Source: CAZENU01 sp965222125 (lineage in GTDB: Bacteria > Chloroflexota > Dehalococcoidia > Lucifugimonadales > CAZENU01). From it: a DNA stretch of 64,000 nucleotides. Within the stretch, counting starts at the first letter, position 1. Each line of letters starts with the position of its first letter. Shown here piece by piece: positions 26,980 to 36,697 of the stretch. The notes beneath the pieces are model-generated. The model was not told the DNA's origin and made no database searches. It saw only the letters and a list, made by a program, of their open reading frames with translations. Made by a program: the position numbers and the translations under genes. The DNA lies in the NCBI GenBank assembly GCA_965222125.1, contig CBDCTC010000006.1:1488001-1552000 (forward strand), given 5' to 3'.

Positions 26980-27281
26980 ATGGCCGTAGCGGGGATGGTT
27001 CTGGGCATAGTTGCGCTGGTGTTTGCGTTCGCGTCGCCTTCTACAGAGCACGGAAGGCCGAAGCGAGCATCGGTATGCCCATCGCAGGGCTGACGACGAA
27101 CATCGTGGCCCTGGTCATTGTCATCCTGGGGTGGGCGATCATTGGTGTCGCAATCATCGAAGAGTCGTCTTCAACCGCCCCGTCCGAACCCGTACCGGCG
27201 CAGACTTTCGCAGAATTGCAGGCCGATGCGGGCAAACAGAGGCACGGTAATGGCTCGCGGCTACATACGCAAGAGGGGTGA
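26980..27281 (+). pseudogene. Small membrane protein (DUF4190-like), frameshifted
   Basis: The ATG at 26980 overlaps the protease stop (TAATG) and has a strong site AAGGAGGAGAATA. The first frame gives MAVAGMVLGIVALVFAFASP and stops at 27099 after a nonsense tail. Restoring one base near 27038 joins it to a second frame reading FYRARKAEASIGMPIAGL followed by a membrane helix NIVALVIVILGWAIIGVAII. The reconstructed protein has two transmembrane helices. It was probably co-transcribed with the protease gene. A sequencing error cannot be excluded. Confidence 0.5.
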
Positions 27282-27612
27282 GCGATCCTGGCAGCTGGCC
27301 TACGACGCGCCCAGGGGCGCGGACGGCAAGCGCCGGCAGCGGTACGAGACGGTCCGGGGCACGAAGCGTCAGGCCGAGGCGCGCCTGACGCAGATACTGG
27401 ACTCTATGCGCACGGACCGGTACTTCGAGCCGACGCGCCAGACTGTGGGCGAGCACCTTGACCGCTTCCTGGCCGACTACGTGGCGGTCAACTGCCGTCC
27501 GCAGACCGAGCGCGGCTATGGCAATCTCATCCGCGGACATCTCAGGCCGCACCTCGGCCACATCCCGCTGGCCCGGCTCTCGGCCCGCGACGTGCAGGGT
27601 TACTACGCCGAC
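27250..27612 (+). pseudogene. Tyrosine recombinase/integrase, N-terminal fragment
   Basis: The ATG at 27250 opens an integrase N-terminal arm-binding domain (MARGYIRKRGERSWQLAYDA, KRQAEARLTQILDSM). It is followed by the SAM-like core-binding domain (TVGEHLDRFLADYVAVNCRP, HLGHIPLARLSARDVQGYYA). At about 27612 the homology ends abruptly in family C repeat sequence (translated TPSVNPLGEA), and the catalytic R-H-R-Y domain is missing. No attachment site or other phage or ICE gene was seen nearby. It is a decayed remnant. Confidence 0.75.
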
Positions 27613-28060
27613 TCCACACCCTCCGTCAACCCCCTTGGCGAGGCCGCCACAGCCTACCGTCATGCCCGCGGAGGCGGGCATCCAGTGGTCTGGCGGGGCA
27701 CTCCTCTCGGAGGCATCCACACCCTCCGTCAACCTCCTTGGGGGAGGCCGCCACAGCCTACCGTCATGCCCGCGGAAGGAGACCTTTGCGTAACTCCCCC
27801 TGTGGGAGACAGCGTGGCGGAGATGGCTAGCATTTCTAGCGGGGAACCCCCAACCCTGGATTCCCGCGCAGGCGGGAATCCAGGGTTGGGCAGCGGGAAT
27901 GACGGTTGTGCAAAGGTCTCCGGAATCGGGCATCCAGTGGTCTGGGGGCACTCCTCTCGGGAGGTATCCACACCCTCCGTCAACCTCCTTGGCGAGGCAT
28001 CCATATCCTGCGTCAACCTCCCTGGGGAGGCATCCACACCCTGCGCCAAGCTCTCGCTCA
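27613..28060. repeat. Block of mixed family B and family C intergenic repeats
   Basis: The 448-bp block contains five family C units (at about 27619, 27723, 27974, 28010 and 28041). Interleaved are family B hairpins: CATGCCCGCGGAGGCGGGCA at 27661-27680, TGGATTCCCGCGCAGGCGGG at 27857-27876, and partial copies at 27764 and 27928. GTGGTCTGG, CACTCCTCTCGG and GAGACCTTTGCG are also duplicated. It abuts the broken integrase end. Confidence 0.75.
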
Positions 28061-28113
28061 GGGACGCTCTAATTCATTACCGAAATTTCATGAATCAAAG
28101 CGTCCGGAAGGTC

Positions 28114-28157
28114 TTGACAAGGCATGAAGACTGATTCTAAACTTTCGTTTCATGAAA
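28114..28157 (+). promoter_or_regulatory. Candidate promoter and operator for the MFS gene
   Basis: TTGACA (28114-28119), a 16-base spacer and TCTAAA (28136-28141) form a plausible promoter. The palindrome TTTCATGAAA (28148-28157) overlaps the ATG at 28152, and a half-conserved copy TTTCATGAAT lies at 28086-28095, upstream of the -35. The predicted transcription start falls within a few bases of the ATG and no Shine-Dalgarno is seen, so a leaderless message under operator control is possible. Confidence 0.45.
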
Positions 28158-29552
28158 TCTGATTCAGGAGTTACAGGTGCGGCCGGCCCGAAGAACCGGG
28201 TCGTGTCCGCGTTTGCAGACGTTTCCAACGCCGGACGCCGCATCGTAGCGGCGGCGCCTCTGCGCCCGGCGGCTCCGGGCCCGGCCGAGGGCGCGCCAAC
28301 CGGGCGTGTCGGGCCCGCAGGGCCGACGCTGCCGAGAGGCTGGCGCCGGACCTTCATCTCGCTGCGGAATCGCGACTACCTCTACCTGTGGCTGGGCTTC
28401 ATGTTCGCGTGGGCCGGGCTGTCGATGCAGATGCTCGCCCGGGGATATCTCGCGTACGACCTGACCGGCTCGGCCGGCCTCCTGGGGCTGATCACCGCCG
28501 CCGGCGCCCTGTCGATGGCGGCGCTGTCGCTGATTGGCGGCGCCGTGGCCGACAGGGCGAACCGCAAGCACCTGATCCAGGGGTTCCAGGCGGCGTCGGC
28601 TCTGCTGGCGCTCGTGATCGCGCTGCTGATCGCCGTGGACATGGTCGCGTGGTGGCACCTGCTGGTCGCCGCCGTGGTACAGGGCGGCCTGTTCGCCTTC
28701 ATGGCGCCGGCGCGTCAGGCGGTGATCCCGGACCTGGTGCCCAAGGAGCAGGTGAACAACGCCGTCGCGCTGAACGCCGCGGGCATGAGCATCACTGCGC
28801 TGCTGGCGCCCGCGATCGGCGGCCTCGTGTACGCCGTTGCGGGGCCGGAGGCCGTCTACTTCGTCGTGTCGTCGTTGGCGGTGGGCGCGCTGGTGCTGAC
28901 GAGCAAGCTGCCGGACTGCAGCGGGCGAGGCGACTCCGAGCCGCGGCCCGCCTCGGAGATCACGAGTGAGATCAAGGCTGGGCTGCTCTACGCGTTCCGA
29001 AGCCAGACCGTGCTGGTGTTGCTGGTCGCCTCGGTGGGCATGGCCATCCTGGCCGCGCCCTTCCAGTTCCTGATGCCGGTGCTGGTCGTCGACGTCTACG
29101 GCCGCGGGCCCGAAGCCATGGGCCTCCTGACGGCCGCCACGGGCATCGGCGCCCTGGTCGGCTCGCTGGCGGTCGCCTCGATGAGGAGCCGGCGCAGGGG
29201 ACGCCTGCTGATCTTCGCGAGCCTGGCCACCGGGGTGTCGCTGCTGCTCGTGTCTGCCGTGCCGCTCTTCATCGGCGCGCTGCTGCTGATGGTCCCGCTC
29301 GGCCTCGGGCAGACCGCGCGGATGACGCTCAACCAGGCGCTGCTGATCGAGCACGTCGGCGAGCGCTACAGGGGCCGGGTGATGAGCGTGTTCATGCTCA
29401 CCTGGGGGCTGATGCCCCTCGGCGTGCTGCCGGCGGGCCTGCTGGCGGACTGGGTCGGCGTGCAGTTGTCGCTGGGAGTGATGGCCGCGCTGCTGATCGC
29501 CGTCACGGTGCTCATCTACGCGACGCAGCCGCGCCTCCGCCGCCTGTCCTGA
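28152..29552 (+). CDS. MFS transporter (EntS-like, MFS_3)
   Basis: This 466-residue membrane protein has about 12 hydrophobic helices, the first near residue 80 (YLYLWLGFMFAWAGLSMQML). The family loop is GGAVADRANRKHLIQ, and a second-half equivalent is SMRSRRRGRLLIF. The YLAYDLTGSAG opening of helix 2 is typical of the enterobactin-exporter/macrolide-efflux type MFS_3. It probably exports a small molecule by proton antiport; the substrate is unknown. About 75 residues of Ala/Pro-rich cytosolic N-terminus precede the first helix, longer than usual, so a start further in remains possible even though ATG 28152 fits the candidate promoter. Confidence 0.85.
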   Translation: MKSDSGVTGAAGPKNRVVSAFADVSNAGRRIVAAAPLRPAAPGPAEGAPTGRVGPAGPTLPRGWRRTFISLRNRDYLYLWLGFMFAWAGLSMQMLARGYLAYDLTGSAGLLGLITAAGALSMAALSLIGGAVADRANRKHLIQGFQAASALLALVIALLIAVDMVAWWHLLVAAVVQGGLFAFMAPARQAVIPDLVPKEQVNNAVALNAAGMSITALLAPAIGGLVYAVAGPEAVYFVVSSLAVGALVLTSKLPDCSGRGDSEPRPASEITSEIKAGLLYAFRSQTVLVLLVASVGMAILAAPFQFLMPVLVVDVYGRGPEAMGLLTAATGIGALVGSLAVASMRSRRRGRLLIFASLATGVSLLLVSAVPLFIGALLLMVPLGLGQTARMTLNQALLIEHVGERYRGRVMSVFMLTWGLMPLGVLPAGLLADWVGVQLSLGVMAALLIAVTVLIYATQPRLRRLS

Positions 29553-29954
29553 CCCCGCGGGGGGGGGGGCGGCCGCTCTCGCGCGCCCTCGATCGCGCCG
29601 CAGCTCGGCCAGCCTGTTGCCGCCGCAAGACGGGCCATGTAGAATCCTCCCCAACGGTACTGAGTCCTCCCGCGTACAGGCGGCTTGAGTCCACTGACGT
29701 GCGACGGTCGACCCATTGGTGCGCGGTTTCGGCAGACCGGAGACCGTTGCGCCGAGAACCGTAAGCTAGACGCCCCGGTGCCGGCTCTCGCTCCTAACTA
29801 GGCTGGCCATGGCCGCCCCAACTATCTGGAGGAGTGACCATGTTCGTGTTCCTAGTACGACGAGTCCTTCTGTTGTCCGCCGTCGTGGTCGGGCTATCGT
29901 TTGGCACGTTCGCCCTTGTCTACTACAGTACGAACTATGAATGGTAGGTAGGTA

Positions 29955-31830
29955 CCCAGATTCCCCACCTAGATAAGAGGAAGACCTCGTTGGAGCCCGA
30001 CGCGATGCGGGCTAAGATGGTTGTTGAACAAACGAACCGATCACCAACGAGGTGCATCTATTATGAAGCAAGGCTTACTGGCATTCCAGTACGAGCAGGA
30101 GAAGGGCTCGACAGGTATGACGGGACTGTCCGGGCTGATGACGTACCTGGAGTTGATGCAAGCAGCGGGTTTGAGGTCGTCGGTGGAACGCCACGTGAGA
30201 CTGCGGGAGTGTGGTCAGGGCTGGACGGACAGCCAGATAATCACGTCGCTGATACTGCTGAACTTGGCAGGCGGTGAGTCGGTGATGGACCTGGAGGTTC
30301 TGGAGAAGGACGCAGGTTTGTGCAGGGTACTTCGCCATGCCGAGACCTGGGGGATGGGTAGTAGGGAGCGCAGGGCGCTGAAGGCGAGATGGCGAGTCGA
30401 GCGTCTTCGGAGCGTGCCGTCGGAGTCTGCGGTGTTCCGGTATCTGGAGAGGTTCCATGACGCGGGCGAGGAGGCGATGCGGCAAGCTCACAGAGCATTC
30501 ATACCTGCTCCCAACGGAGCTATGGAGGGTCTGGGGAAGGTGAACGCCGACCTGGCGGGCTTCGTGCAGAGCCGTTCGCCTCAGAGAGAGGCCACACTGG
30601 ACATGGACGCCTGTCTGGTGGAGACACACAAGCAGGAGGCGCTCCACAGCTACAAGAAGTACAGGGCCTACCAGCCGCTGACCACCTACTGGGCAGAGGC
30701 CGACCAGATTGTGCATTCTGAGTTTCGGGACGGCAATGTACCGGCGGGCCATCAGCAGTTACGAGTGTTGATTGAAGGGCTGGGCCGTCTGCCTGCGGGG
30801 GTGGAGAAGGTGATGCTGAGGTCGGATACGGCGGGGTACCAGCGGGAGTTGCTGCGGTACTGCGCGGAGGGTAGAGACGAGCGGTTCGGGGTGATCGAGT
30901 TCGCGGTTGGGGTCGACGTGACGACGGAGTTCCGCCGTGCGGTGTCAGAGGTCGCCGAGCAAGACTGGCAGACGCTGTACCGCAAGGTTGGGGAGCATCG
31001 TGTGGACACGGGTCAGCAGTGGGCTGATGTGAACTTCGTGCCCAACTGGATAGGGCACTCCAAAAACAGCCCTGAGTATCGGTTCATAGCTACCAGGGAG
31101 CGGTTGATCGAACAGCCTCTGCCGGGGATGGAGGGGCAGATGGAGCTTCCGTTCCCCGCGATGGAGCTGTCCAACAGAGGCTGGTACAAGGTCTTCGGAG
31201 TGGTGACCAACCGGAGCATTGCGGGAGATGAGTTGATCTGGTGGTCGAGGCAGAGATGTGGCAAGGGCGAGGAGGTCCACGGCGTCCTCAAGAGTGACCT
31301 TGCCGGGGGCAGGCTTCCGTCGGGGCTGTTCGGAGCCAACGCAGCATGGTGGGCGATAGCAGTGTTGGCCTTCAACTTGAACTCTGCCATGAAGCGGCTG
31401 GTGTTGGGCGGACAGTGGGTGGGCAAGCGTCTGAAGGCGGTGCGCTTCGCCCTGATCGCCCTACCGGGCCGTGTGGTGCGTCACGCCAGGAGGTTGATCA
31501 TCCGTCTTGCCCGTGGCCATCCCTCATACGAGTTGCTGCTCAGGGCGCGGCAGAGAATATTGGCGCTGGCTGCCGAGCCGTATCGGGCATAGGCGACCCT
31601 GCCTGGAGCATCGGTTTGTAGGCGACTCTGCCGAGTTGCCAGGCCGGGCCATGCCTTCTTCGGCCTGACAACAGCCACAATTGGCAGCGAACCGCTGCCG
31701 ATACCCTCAAAGACGGCACCCGAGACCCTGTCCGATGCCGATCATGTCATGCGTCACCCCAAGTCGACACCCGGACACCCCCTGAAAGCACACGAAACAA
31801 CTCCCAACCATGTCAGGTGGGGGATTTGGG
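29955..31830 (+). mobile_element. IS1380-family insertion sequence, copy 1
   Basis: The element is 1876 bp. Imperfect terminal inverted repeats start CCCAGATTCCCCACCT (left) and CCCAAATCCCCCACCT (right, reverse complement). It is flanked by 4-bp direct repeats GGTA (29951-29954 and 31831-31834). Two more GGTA copies precede it at 29943-29950. It is almost identical to copy 2 (40803-42678) and has the same length. Confidence 0.93.
30063..31592 (+). CDS. IS1380-family transposase (copy 1)
   Basis: This 509-residue DDE transposase starts at ATG 30063 with GAGGTG upstream. Key segments are the N-terminal MKQGLLAFQYEQEKGSTGMT; the first Asp region TLDMDACLVETHKQEALHSY; the second Asp region VMLRSDTAGYQRELLRY; and the Glu region RCGKGEEVHGVLKSDLAGG. 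It differs from copy 2 at only a few residues, such as LLAF/LLGF, LAGF/LVGF, PQRE/PQTE and LLRAR/LLSAR. It appears intact. Confidence 0.92.
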   Translation: MKQGLLAFQYEQEKGSTGMTGLSGLMTYLELMQAAGLRSSVERHVRLRECGQGWTDSQIITSLILLNLAGGESVMDLEVLEKDAGLCRVLRHAETWGMGSRERRALKARWRVERLRSVPSESAVFRYLERFHDAGEEAMRQAHRAFIPAPNGAMEGLGKVNADLAGFVQSRSPQREATLDMDACLVETHKQEALHSYKKYRAYQPLTTYWAEADQIVHSEFRDGNVPAGHQQLRVLIEGLGRLPAGVEKVMLRSDTAGYQRELLRYCAEGRDERFGVIEFAVGVDVTTEFRRAVSEVAEQDWQTLYRKVGEHRVDTGQQWADVNFVPNWIGHSKNSPEYRFIATRERLIEQPLPGMEGQMELPFPAMELSNRGWYKVFGVVTNRSIAGDELIWWSRQRCGKGEEVHGVLKSDLAGGRLPSGLFGANAAWWAIAVLAFNLNSAMKRLVLGGQWVGKRLKAVRFALIALPGRVVRHARRLIIRLARGHPSYELLLRARQRILALAAEPYRA

Positions 31831-32812
31831 GGTACGTGTTGGCTTGCGAGTCTGGAGAATGTGATTCGGAGGTCTACTACCCGCGGTTGTTGGAGATATA
31901 TGGACTAAACCGCCCCATGGTCGTCCAGTTCGCTGACTACGTCTGTGTCGGGCTGTGTGTCCCAGACGCGAGGCATGACGGCGTCGTCAGGGGTGACTTC
32001 CCCTACCAGTATTGGTTAACCGAGCGAGACATTATAAGAAACAGCCTTCCCGTATCGGCGCAACTTGGCCTCGCCGCGCTGGTGATTCTATACGCGGCCG
32101 GCGTCCCCTTGGGTACCCTGGCAGCCGTAAAACGGGGCGCGTGGATCGACCGCTGGATTGCCGCGGGGTGTACCGCGGTCAAGTCCGTTCCGGTGTTCGT
32201 CCTCGGCTCGATGGTGATGATCGTCCTCGTGTTCAGGTTAGGGATCGTGGACCGACCAGGGTGGGGGCGACTTTGGTGGTTGGGGCTTCCGGCCGACCGG
32301 GACCTCTTGTGGGAGGGGTTGTTCAGCGTGAGCTCCATCCTGCCGGTGGTCTTGGTGGCGCTCGTGGTGATGCCACTGGTCGTGCGGACGACGCGCGCGG
32401 GCGTCATCGACGCGCTCGGACAGGACTACGTGCGGACCGCCAGGGCGAAGGGTTTGCCTGAGCGGATGGTCATCAGCCGCCACGTAATGCGCAACGCACT
32501 GACGCCGCTCGTGAGCGGCTGGTCCCGACCCTGGGCGCACTCCTCACCGGGCTCCTACTCGTCGAAGTACTCTTTGGCATCCTGGGCTTCGGCAACGCGT
32601 TCATCGCTACTCTGAGAAGCGCGTACTTGTTGATGATCGTAAATATGACGGTGCTGGGTCTCTCCGCGTGGGCGGTCTGCAGCCTGGCCGCCGATCTGCT
32701 GCACCGGGCGCTGGACCCGTGGCTCCGGTGCGACGGCCCGGTCTCACGGGGTCGCCCTGGCAGTCGAGCGCTCGCAGTGTGACGCGCCCCAGCCGGGGCG
32801 CCATTGAGCTTG

Positions 32813-32918
32813 ACCTCCCCACCCCTGGATTCCGGCTCGGGGGCCGGAATGACGACTACACCGTACTCGGGAGGCAGACACACCCTGCCGTCATGCCCGC
32901 GAAGGCGGGCATCCAGGG
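32813..32918. repeat. Intergenic inverted repeat, family B copy
   Basis: CCTGGATTCCGGCTCGGGGG with CCGGAATGACG is followed by GTCATGCCCGCGAAGGCGGG and CATCCAGGGG in the opposite sense. It lies just after the broken permease. Confidence 0.65.
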
Positions 32919-33031
32919 GTCTGGTGGGGCATTCGTCCCATCAACTCTGAACAGTTACCTCGATGCGGACCGCTGAGGCGAGCTGCGCTACTCGAGGCGC
33001 ACCGACCCCAACTCCCTGAGCGGTTACGCAA

Positions 33032-33037
33032 TATAAT
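33032..33037 (+). promoter_or_regulatory. Candidate -10 element for the SMP-30 gene
   Basis: A perfect TATAAT lies 35 bases upstream of the start codon at 33072. No good -35 hexamer is visible at the usual distance. Confidence 0.4.
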
Positions 33038-33071
33038 GCGTCTCGACGCGGAGCAGCGAAAGGAGTGCGTC

Positions 33072-33953
33072 ATGGACATCGAGGTCATAGCGGACTATGG
33101 CAACGTCGTCGGCGAGGGCCCGACGTGGGACCCCAGGGAGAGGCGGCTCTACTGGATCGACATCCCCAACGGCCGCATCTTCCGGTACGACCCGGCCAGC
33201 GGCGAGCACGCCCAGATCTACGACGGCCCGATGATGGGCGGGTTCACGATGCAGGAGGACGGCTCCCTGCTCCTGTTCATGGAGCGCGGCGCTATCGCCG
33301 TGCTGCGCGACGGGAAGCTGGAGTACGTCGTCGAAGAGCTCCCGGGTGAGGACGGCAACCGCTTCAACGACGTCATCGCCGACCCCGCGGGCCGCGTCTT
33401 CGGCGGCACTATGCCGGTCGACGGCGGACGCGCGATGGCAGGCGAGAACGTCGGCACCCTGTACCGCGTCGACACGGACGGCTCGACGACGCCGATCATG
33501 ACGGAGGTGGGCATACCCAACGGCCTCGGCTTCACGCCCGACGGCAAGGGCATGTACTTCACCGACTCGACGGCCTACAAGATTTTTCTGTTCGACTACG
33601 ACGAGGAGAGCGGCGAGGTCTCCAACCGGCGAGTCTTCGTCGAGACCGATCCGGAGCAGGGCCTGCCGGACGGCATGACGGTCGACGCGGAGGGCTGCGT
33701 CTGGTCGGCCAGGGCGATGGGAGGGGCCGTCTACCGGTACGCGCCGGACGGCCGGGAGATCGCGGTCGTGCCGTTCCCCACGGCCAACATTCCGTCCAGC
33801 GTCGCGTTCGGCGGGGACGACCTGGGCGAGATGTACGTCACCTCGATCGGCGGCGACGACCGCGTCGAGGCCGGCCCGGACGCCGGCGCCCTCTTCAGGC
33901 TCCGGCCGGGAGTGAAGGGCAGGCTCGAGCACTTCACGCGCGTCGGACTCTGA
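33072..33953 (+). CDS. SMP-30/gluconolactonase/LRE family protein
   Basis: This 293-residue protein starts at ATG 33072 behind AAAGGAGTGCGTC. The propeller opens with GEGPTWDPRERRLYWIDIPN, which carries the metal-binding Glu (GEGPTW). Other family motifs are NRFNDVIADPAGRVFGGTM (N and D), GIPNGLGFTPDGKGMYFTDS and GLPDGMTVDAEGCVWSARAM (D at the active site). These hydrolyse sugar lactones such as gluconolactone using a divalent metal in the cytosol. A threonine synthase-like gene follows with a one-base gap, so the two are co-transcribed. Confidence 0.9.
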   Translation: MDIEVIADYGNVVGEGPTWDPRERRLYWIDIPNGRIFRYDPASGEHAQIYDGPMMGGFTMQEDGSLLLFMERGAIAVLRDGKLEYVVEELPGEDGNRFNDVIADPAGRVFGGTMPVDGGRAMAGENVGTLYRVDTDGSTTPIMTEVGIPNGLGFTPDGKGMYFTDSTAYKIFLFDYDEESGEVSNRRVFVETDPEQGLPDGMTVDAEGCVWSARAMGGAVYRYAPDGREIAVVPFPTANIPSSVAFGGDDLGEMYVTSIGGDDRVEAGPDAGALFRLRPGVKGRLEHFTRVGL

Positions 33954-33954
33954 C

Positions 33955-35064
33955 TTGGCGCCCTCGGACGACTTTCTCCTCGGCTGCACCGCGTGCGGGG
34001 CGCGTCACCCGGCGGACATGACGACGCTCGGGTGCCGGGAGTGCGCCGCGCCGCTGGAGGTCGTCTACTCCGGCGGCGCGGCGGCCGGAGGCGAGCCTCC
34101 TCTGCCCCTTCGCCGCGCGGAGTCGCGGGCGCTGCTGCCGCCGCGCGAGACCCCGCTGATCGCCCTCCCAGCGCTCGGCGCCGAGCTTGGCGTCGCGCGT
34201 CTCTCGGCCAAGCTGGAGTTCGAGAGCCTGACGGGGTCGTTCAAGGACCGCGGCTCGTCGGTGATGCTCGCCGTCGCGGTCGAGTCGGGTGTGACCGAGC
34301 TGGTGGAGGACTCCTCCGGCAACGCCGGCGCGTCGGTCGCGGCCTTCTCGGCGCGCACCGGCGTCCGGGCGCACGTCTTCGCGCCGGCGAGCGCGCCGGC
34401 CGCCAAGCTGAAGCAGATTGCGGTGTACGGCGCGGCCGTCCATGCCGTCGACGGCACCCGTGACGAGACGGCGCAGGCGGCCGTGGACTTCCACCGGGAG
34501 CGGGGGATCGTGTACGCGTCGCACGCGCTGAGCCCGTATTTCCTGGAGGGGACCAAGACCTTCGCGTACGAGGTCTTCCGGCAGACCGGCGGCGTGCTTC
34601 CGGAGCACGTCGTCTTCCCGGTCGGCAACGGCTCGCTGCTGCTCGGCGCGTACAAGGGGTTCGGCGAGCTTCGCAGCGCCGGCCTGATCTCGGACGTGCC
34701 GAGGCTCCACTGCGTGCAGGCCGAGGCCGTGCGGCCGATCGCCGCCGCGGCCGCGGGCGAGGCGTGGTCGGCTGCGGACGCCGGGAAGACCGTCGCGGGC
34801 GGCATCGCGGTGGCGTCCCCGGCGCGCCTGCGCCAGATCGTCGACGCGGTCGCCGCAAGCGGCGGCGCGGCCGTGACCGTGGACGAGGCGTCGATAGCGT
34901 CGTGGCAGCGAAAGCTCGCGGCCCGTGAGGGCGTCTTCGCCGAGCCCACCTCGGCCGCGGCGTTCGCCGGGCTGGCCGGGCTGGTTGCCCAAGGGGCCAT
35001 CGGCCCCGAGGACTCGGTGCTGGTGCCGGTCACGGGCGCCGGCGCAAAGGACCGACCCGCGTAG
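33955..35064 (+). CDS. Threonine synthase-like PLP-dependent enzyme
   Basis: This 369-residue protein starts at TTG 33955, one base after the SMP-30 stop; the start is inferred from coupling because no ribosome site stands out. An N-terminal zinc-ribbon-like region reads LGCTACGARH and LGCRECAAPL. The PLP lysine is in LTGSFKDRGS (about residues 87-96), the phosphate-side loop is DSSGNAGAS, and the glycine loop is FPVGNGSLLLG. The family converts O-phosphohomoserine to threonine or catalyses related beta-eliminations. The C-terminal part is shorter than in typical ThrC. Company with a sugar lactonase makes a true threonine-pathway role uncertain. Confidence 0.75.
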   Translation: MAPSDDFLLGCTACGARHPADMTTLGCRECAAPLEVVYSGGAAAGGEPPLPLRRAESRALLPPRETPLIALPALGAELGVARLSAKLEFESLTGSFKDRGSSVMLAVAVESGVTELVEDSSGNAGASVAAFSARTGVRAHVFAPASAPAAKLKQIAVYGAAVHAVDGTRDETAQAAVDFHRERGIVYASHALSPYFLEGTKTFAYEVFRQTGGVLPEHVVFPVGNGSLLLGAYKGFGELRSAGLISDVPRLHCVQAEAVRPIAAAAAGEAWSAADAGKTVAGGIAVASPARLRQIVDAVAASGGAAVTVDEASIASWQRKLAAREGVFAEPTSAAAFAGLAGLVAQGAIGPEDSVLVPVTGAGAKDRPA

Positions 35065-35081
35065 GTGTCCGGCGATAGCTG

Positions 35082-35172
35082 TTCAGGTTTGGTGAGAACC
35101 TGTGGGCACCCCTCGATACGCGTATCGAGGGGTGAACGGGTTGTGTGAGCATCGACTCTGAACGGTTACGCC
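35082..35172. repeat. Dispersed palindromic repeat, family A copy 4 (perfect core)
   Basis: The core at 35109-35132 is a perfect 24-bp palindrome with half-site CCCCTCGATACG. It is bounded by TTCAGGTTTGGTGAGAACCT on the left and GTGAACGGGTTGTGTGAGCA, TCGACTCTGAACGGTTA on the right. The GTTCAG/CTGAAC ends are in inverted orientation. Confidence 0.75.
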
Positions 35173-35270
35173 CTGCGCGGCCGACGGCTCGTCTTGTAAA
35201 TCGGCCGCGCCGTCGCCTACCATCGTGGCGACCCAGAACGACTCAGACAACGAGCATGGAGGGAGGTCTC

Positions 35271-36686
<1,416 letters not shown>

Positions 36687-36697
36687 CGGAGGGCCGG

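Larger units (their letters stand above)
23643..26980 (+). pseudogene. Trypsin-like serine protease lipoprotein, interrupted by an IS1182-family element
   Basis: The left part (ATG 23643) encodes a lipoprotein signal ending VLIGC, a collagen-like stretch (GPPGPRGEPGP) and a PTPYPTP repeat linker. The right part (to stop 26980) carries a trypsin fold. It has His in VITALHTLRWDG, Asp in SLRDLAAIKL and Ser in SGDSGSPLVDG. The insertion lies at CTAG (24034-24037). Joining 24037 to 25600 restores one open frame of 592 codons (SKLQA-RAISDVFEYSEVQ). As it stands the N-terminal part runs into IS sequence and stops at 24098; the protease part lacks its export signal. The intact protein would be a surface-anchored protease; the substrate is unknown. 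Confidence 0.85.
29840..32782 (+). pseudogene. ABC peptide/nickel-type permease (DppB-like), broken by IS1380 and a frameshift
   Basis: The 5' end has a good site (CTGGAGGAGTG) and ATG 29840, coding FVFLVRRVLLLSAVVVGLSF, the usual first helix of DppB-type permeases. Coding resumes after the IS at 31835 (YYPRLLEIYGLNRPMVVQFA and several helices, with the permease signature VRTARAKGLPERMVISRHVM). A one-base deletion near 32517 moves the last part to another frame (LVPTLGALLTGLLLVEVLFG), ending at 32782. Left of the IS there are three tandem GGTA copies, which put a TAG in frame; with one GGTA only, the two sides read straight through (TNYEW-YVLACE). The gene would import oligopeptides or similar ligands; no other ABC subunit is nearby. 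Confidence 0.85.

Noticed and set aside
27613..28060. CRISPR array
   Set aside because: Repeats are of at least two unrelated kinds, imperfect and irregularly spaced, without uniform spacers or cas genes.
27250..28152. Integrative element or prophage attached to the integrase
   Set aside because: Only an N-terminal integrase fragment is present; no attachment repeats, phage or conjugation genes were found.
35145..35270. Longer fumarase start at 35145
   Set aside because: The extra residues are translated from the family A repeat and ATG 35271 has a strong ribosome site.
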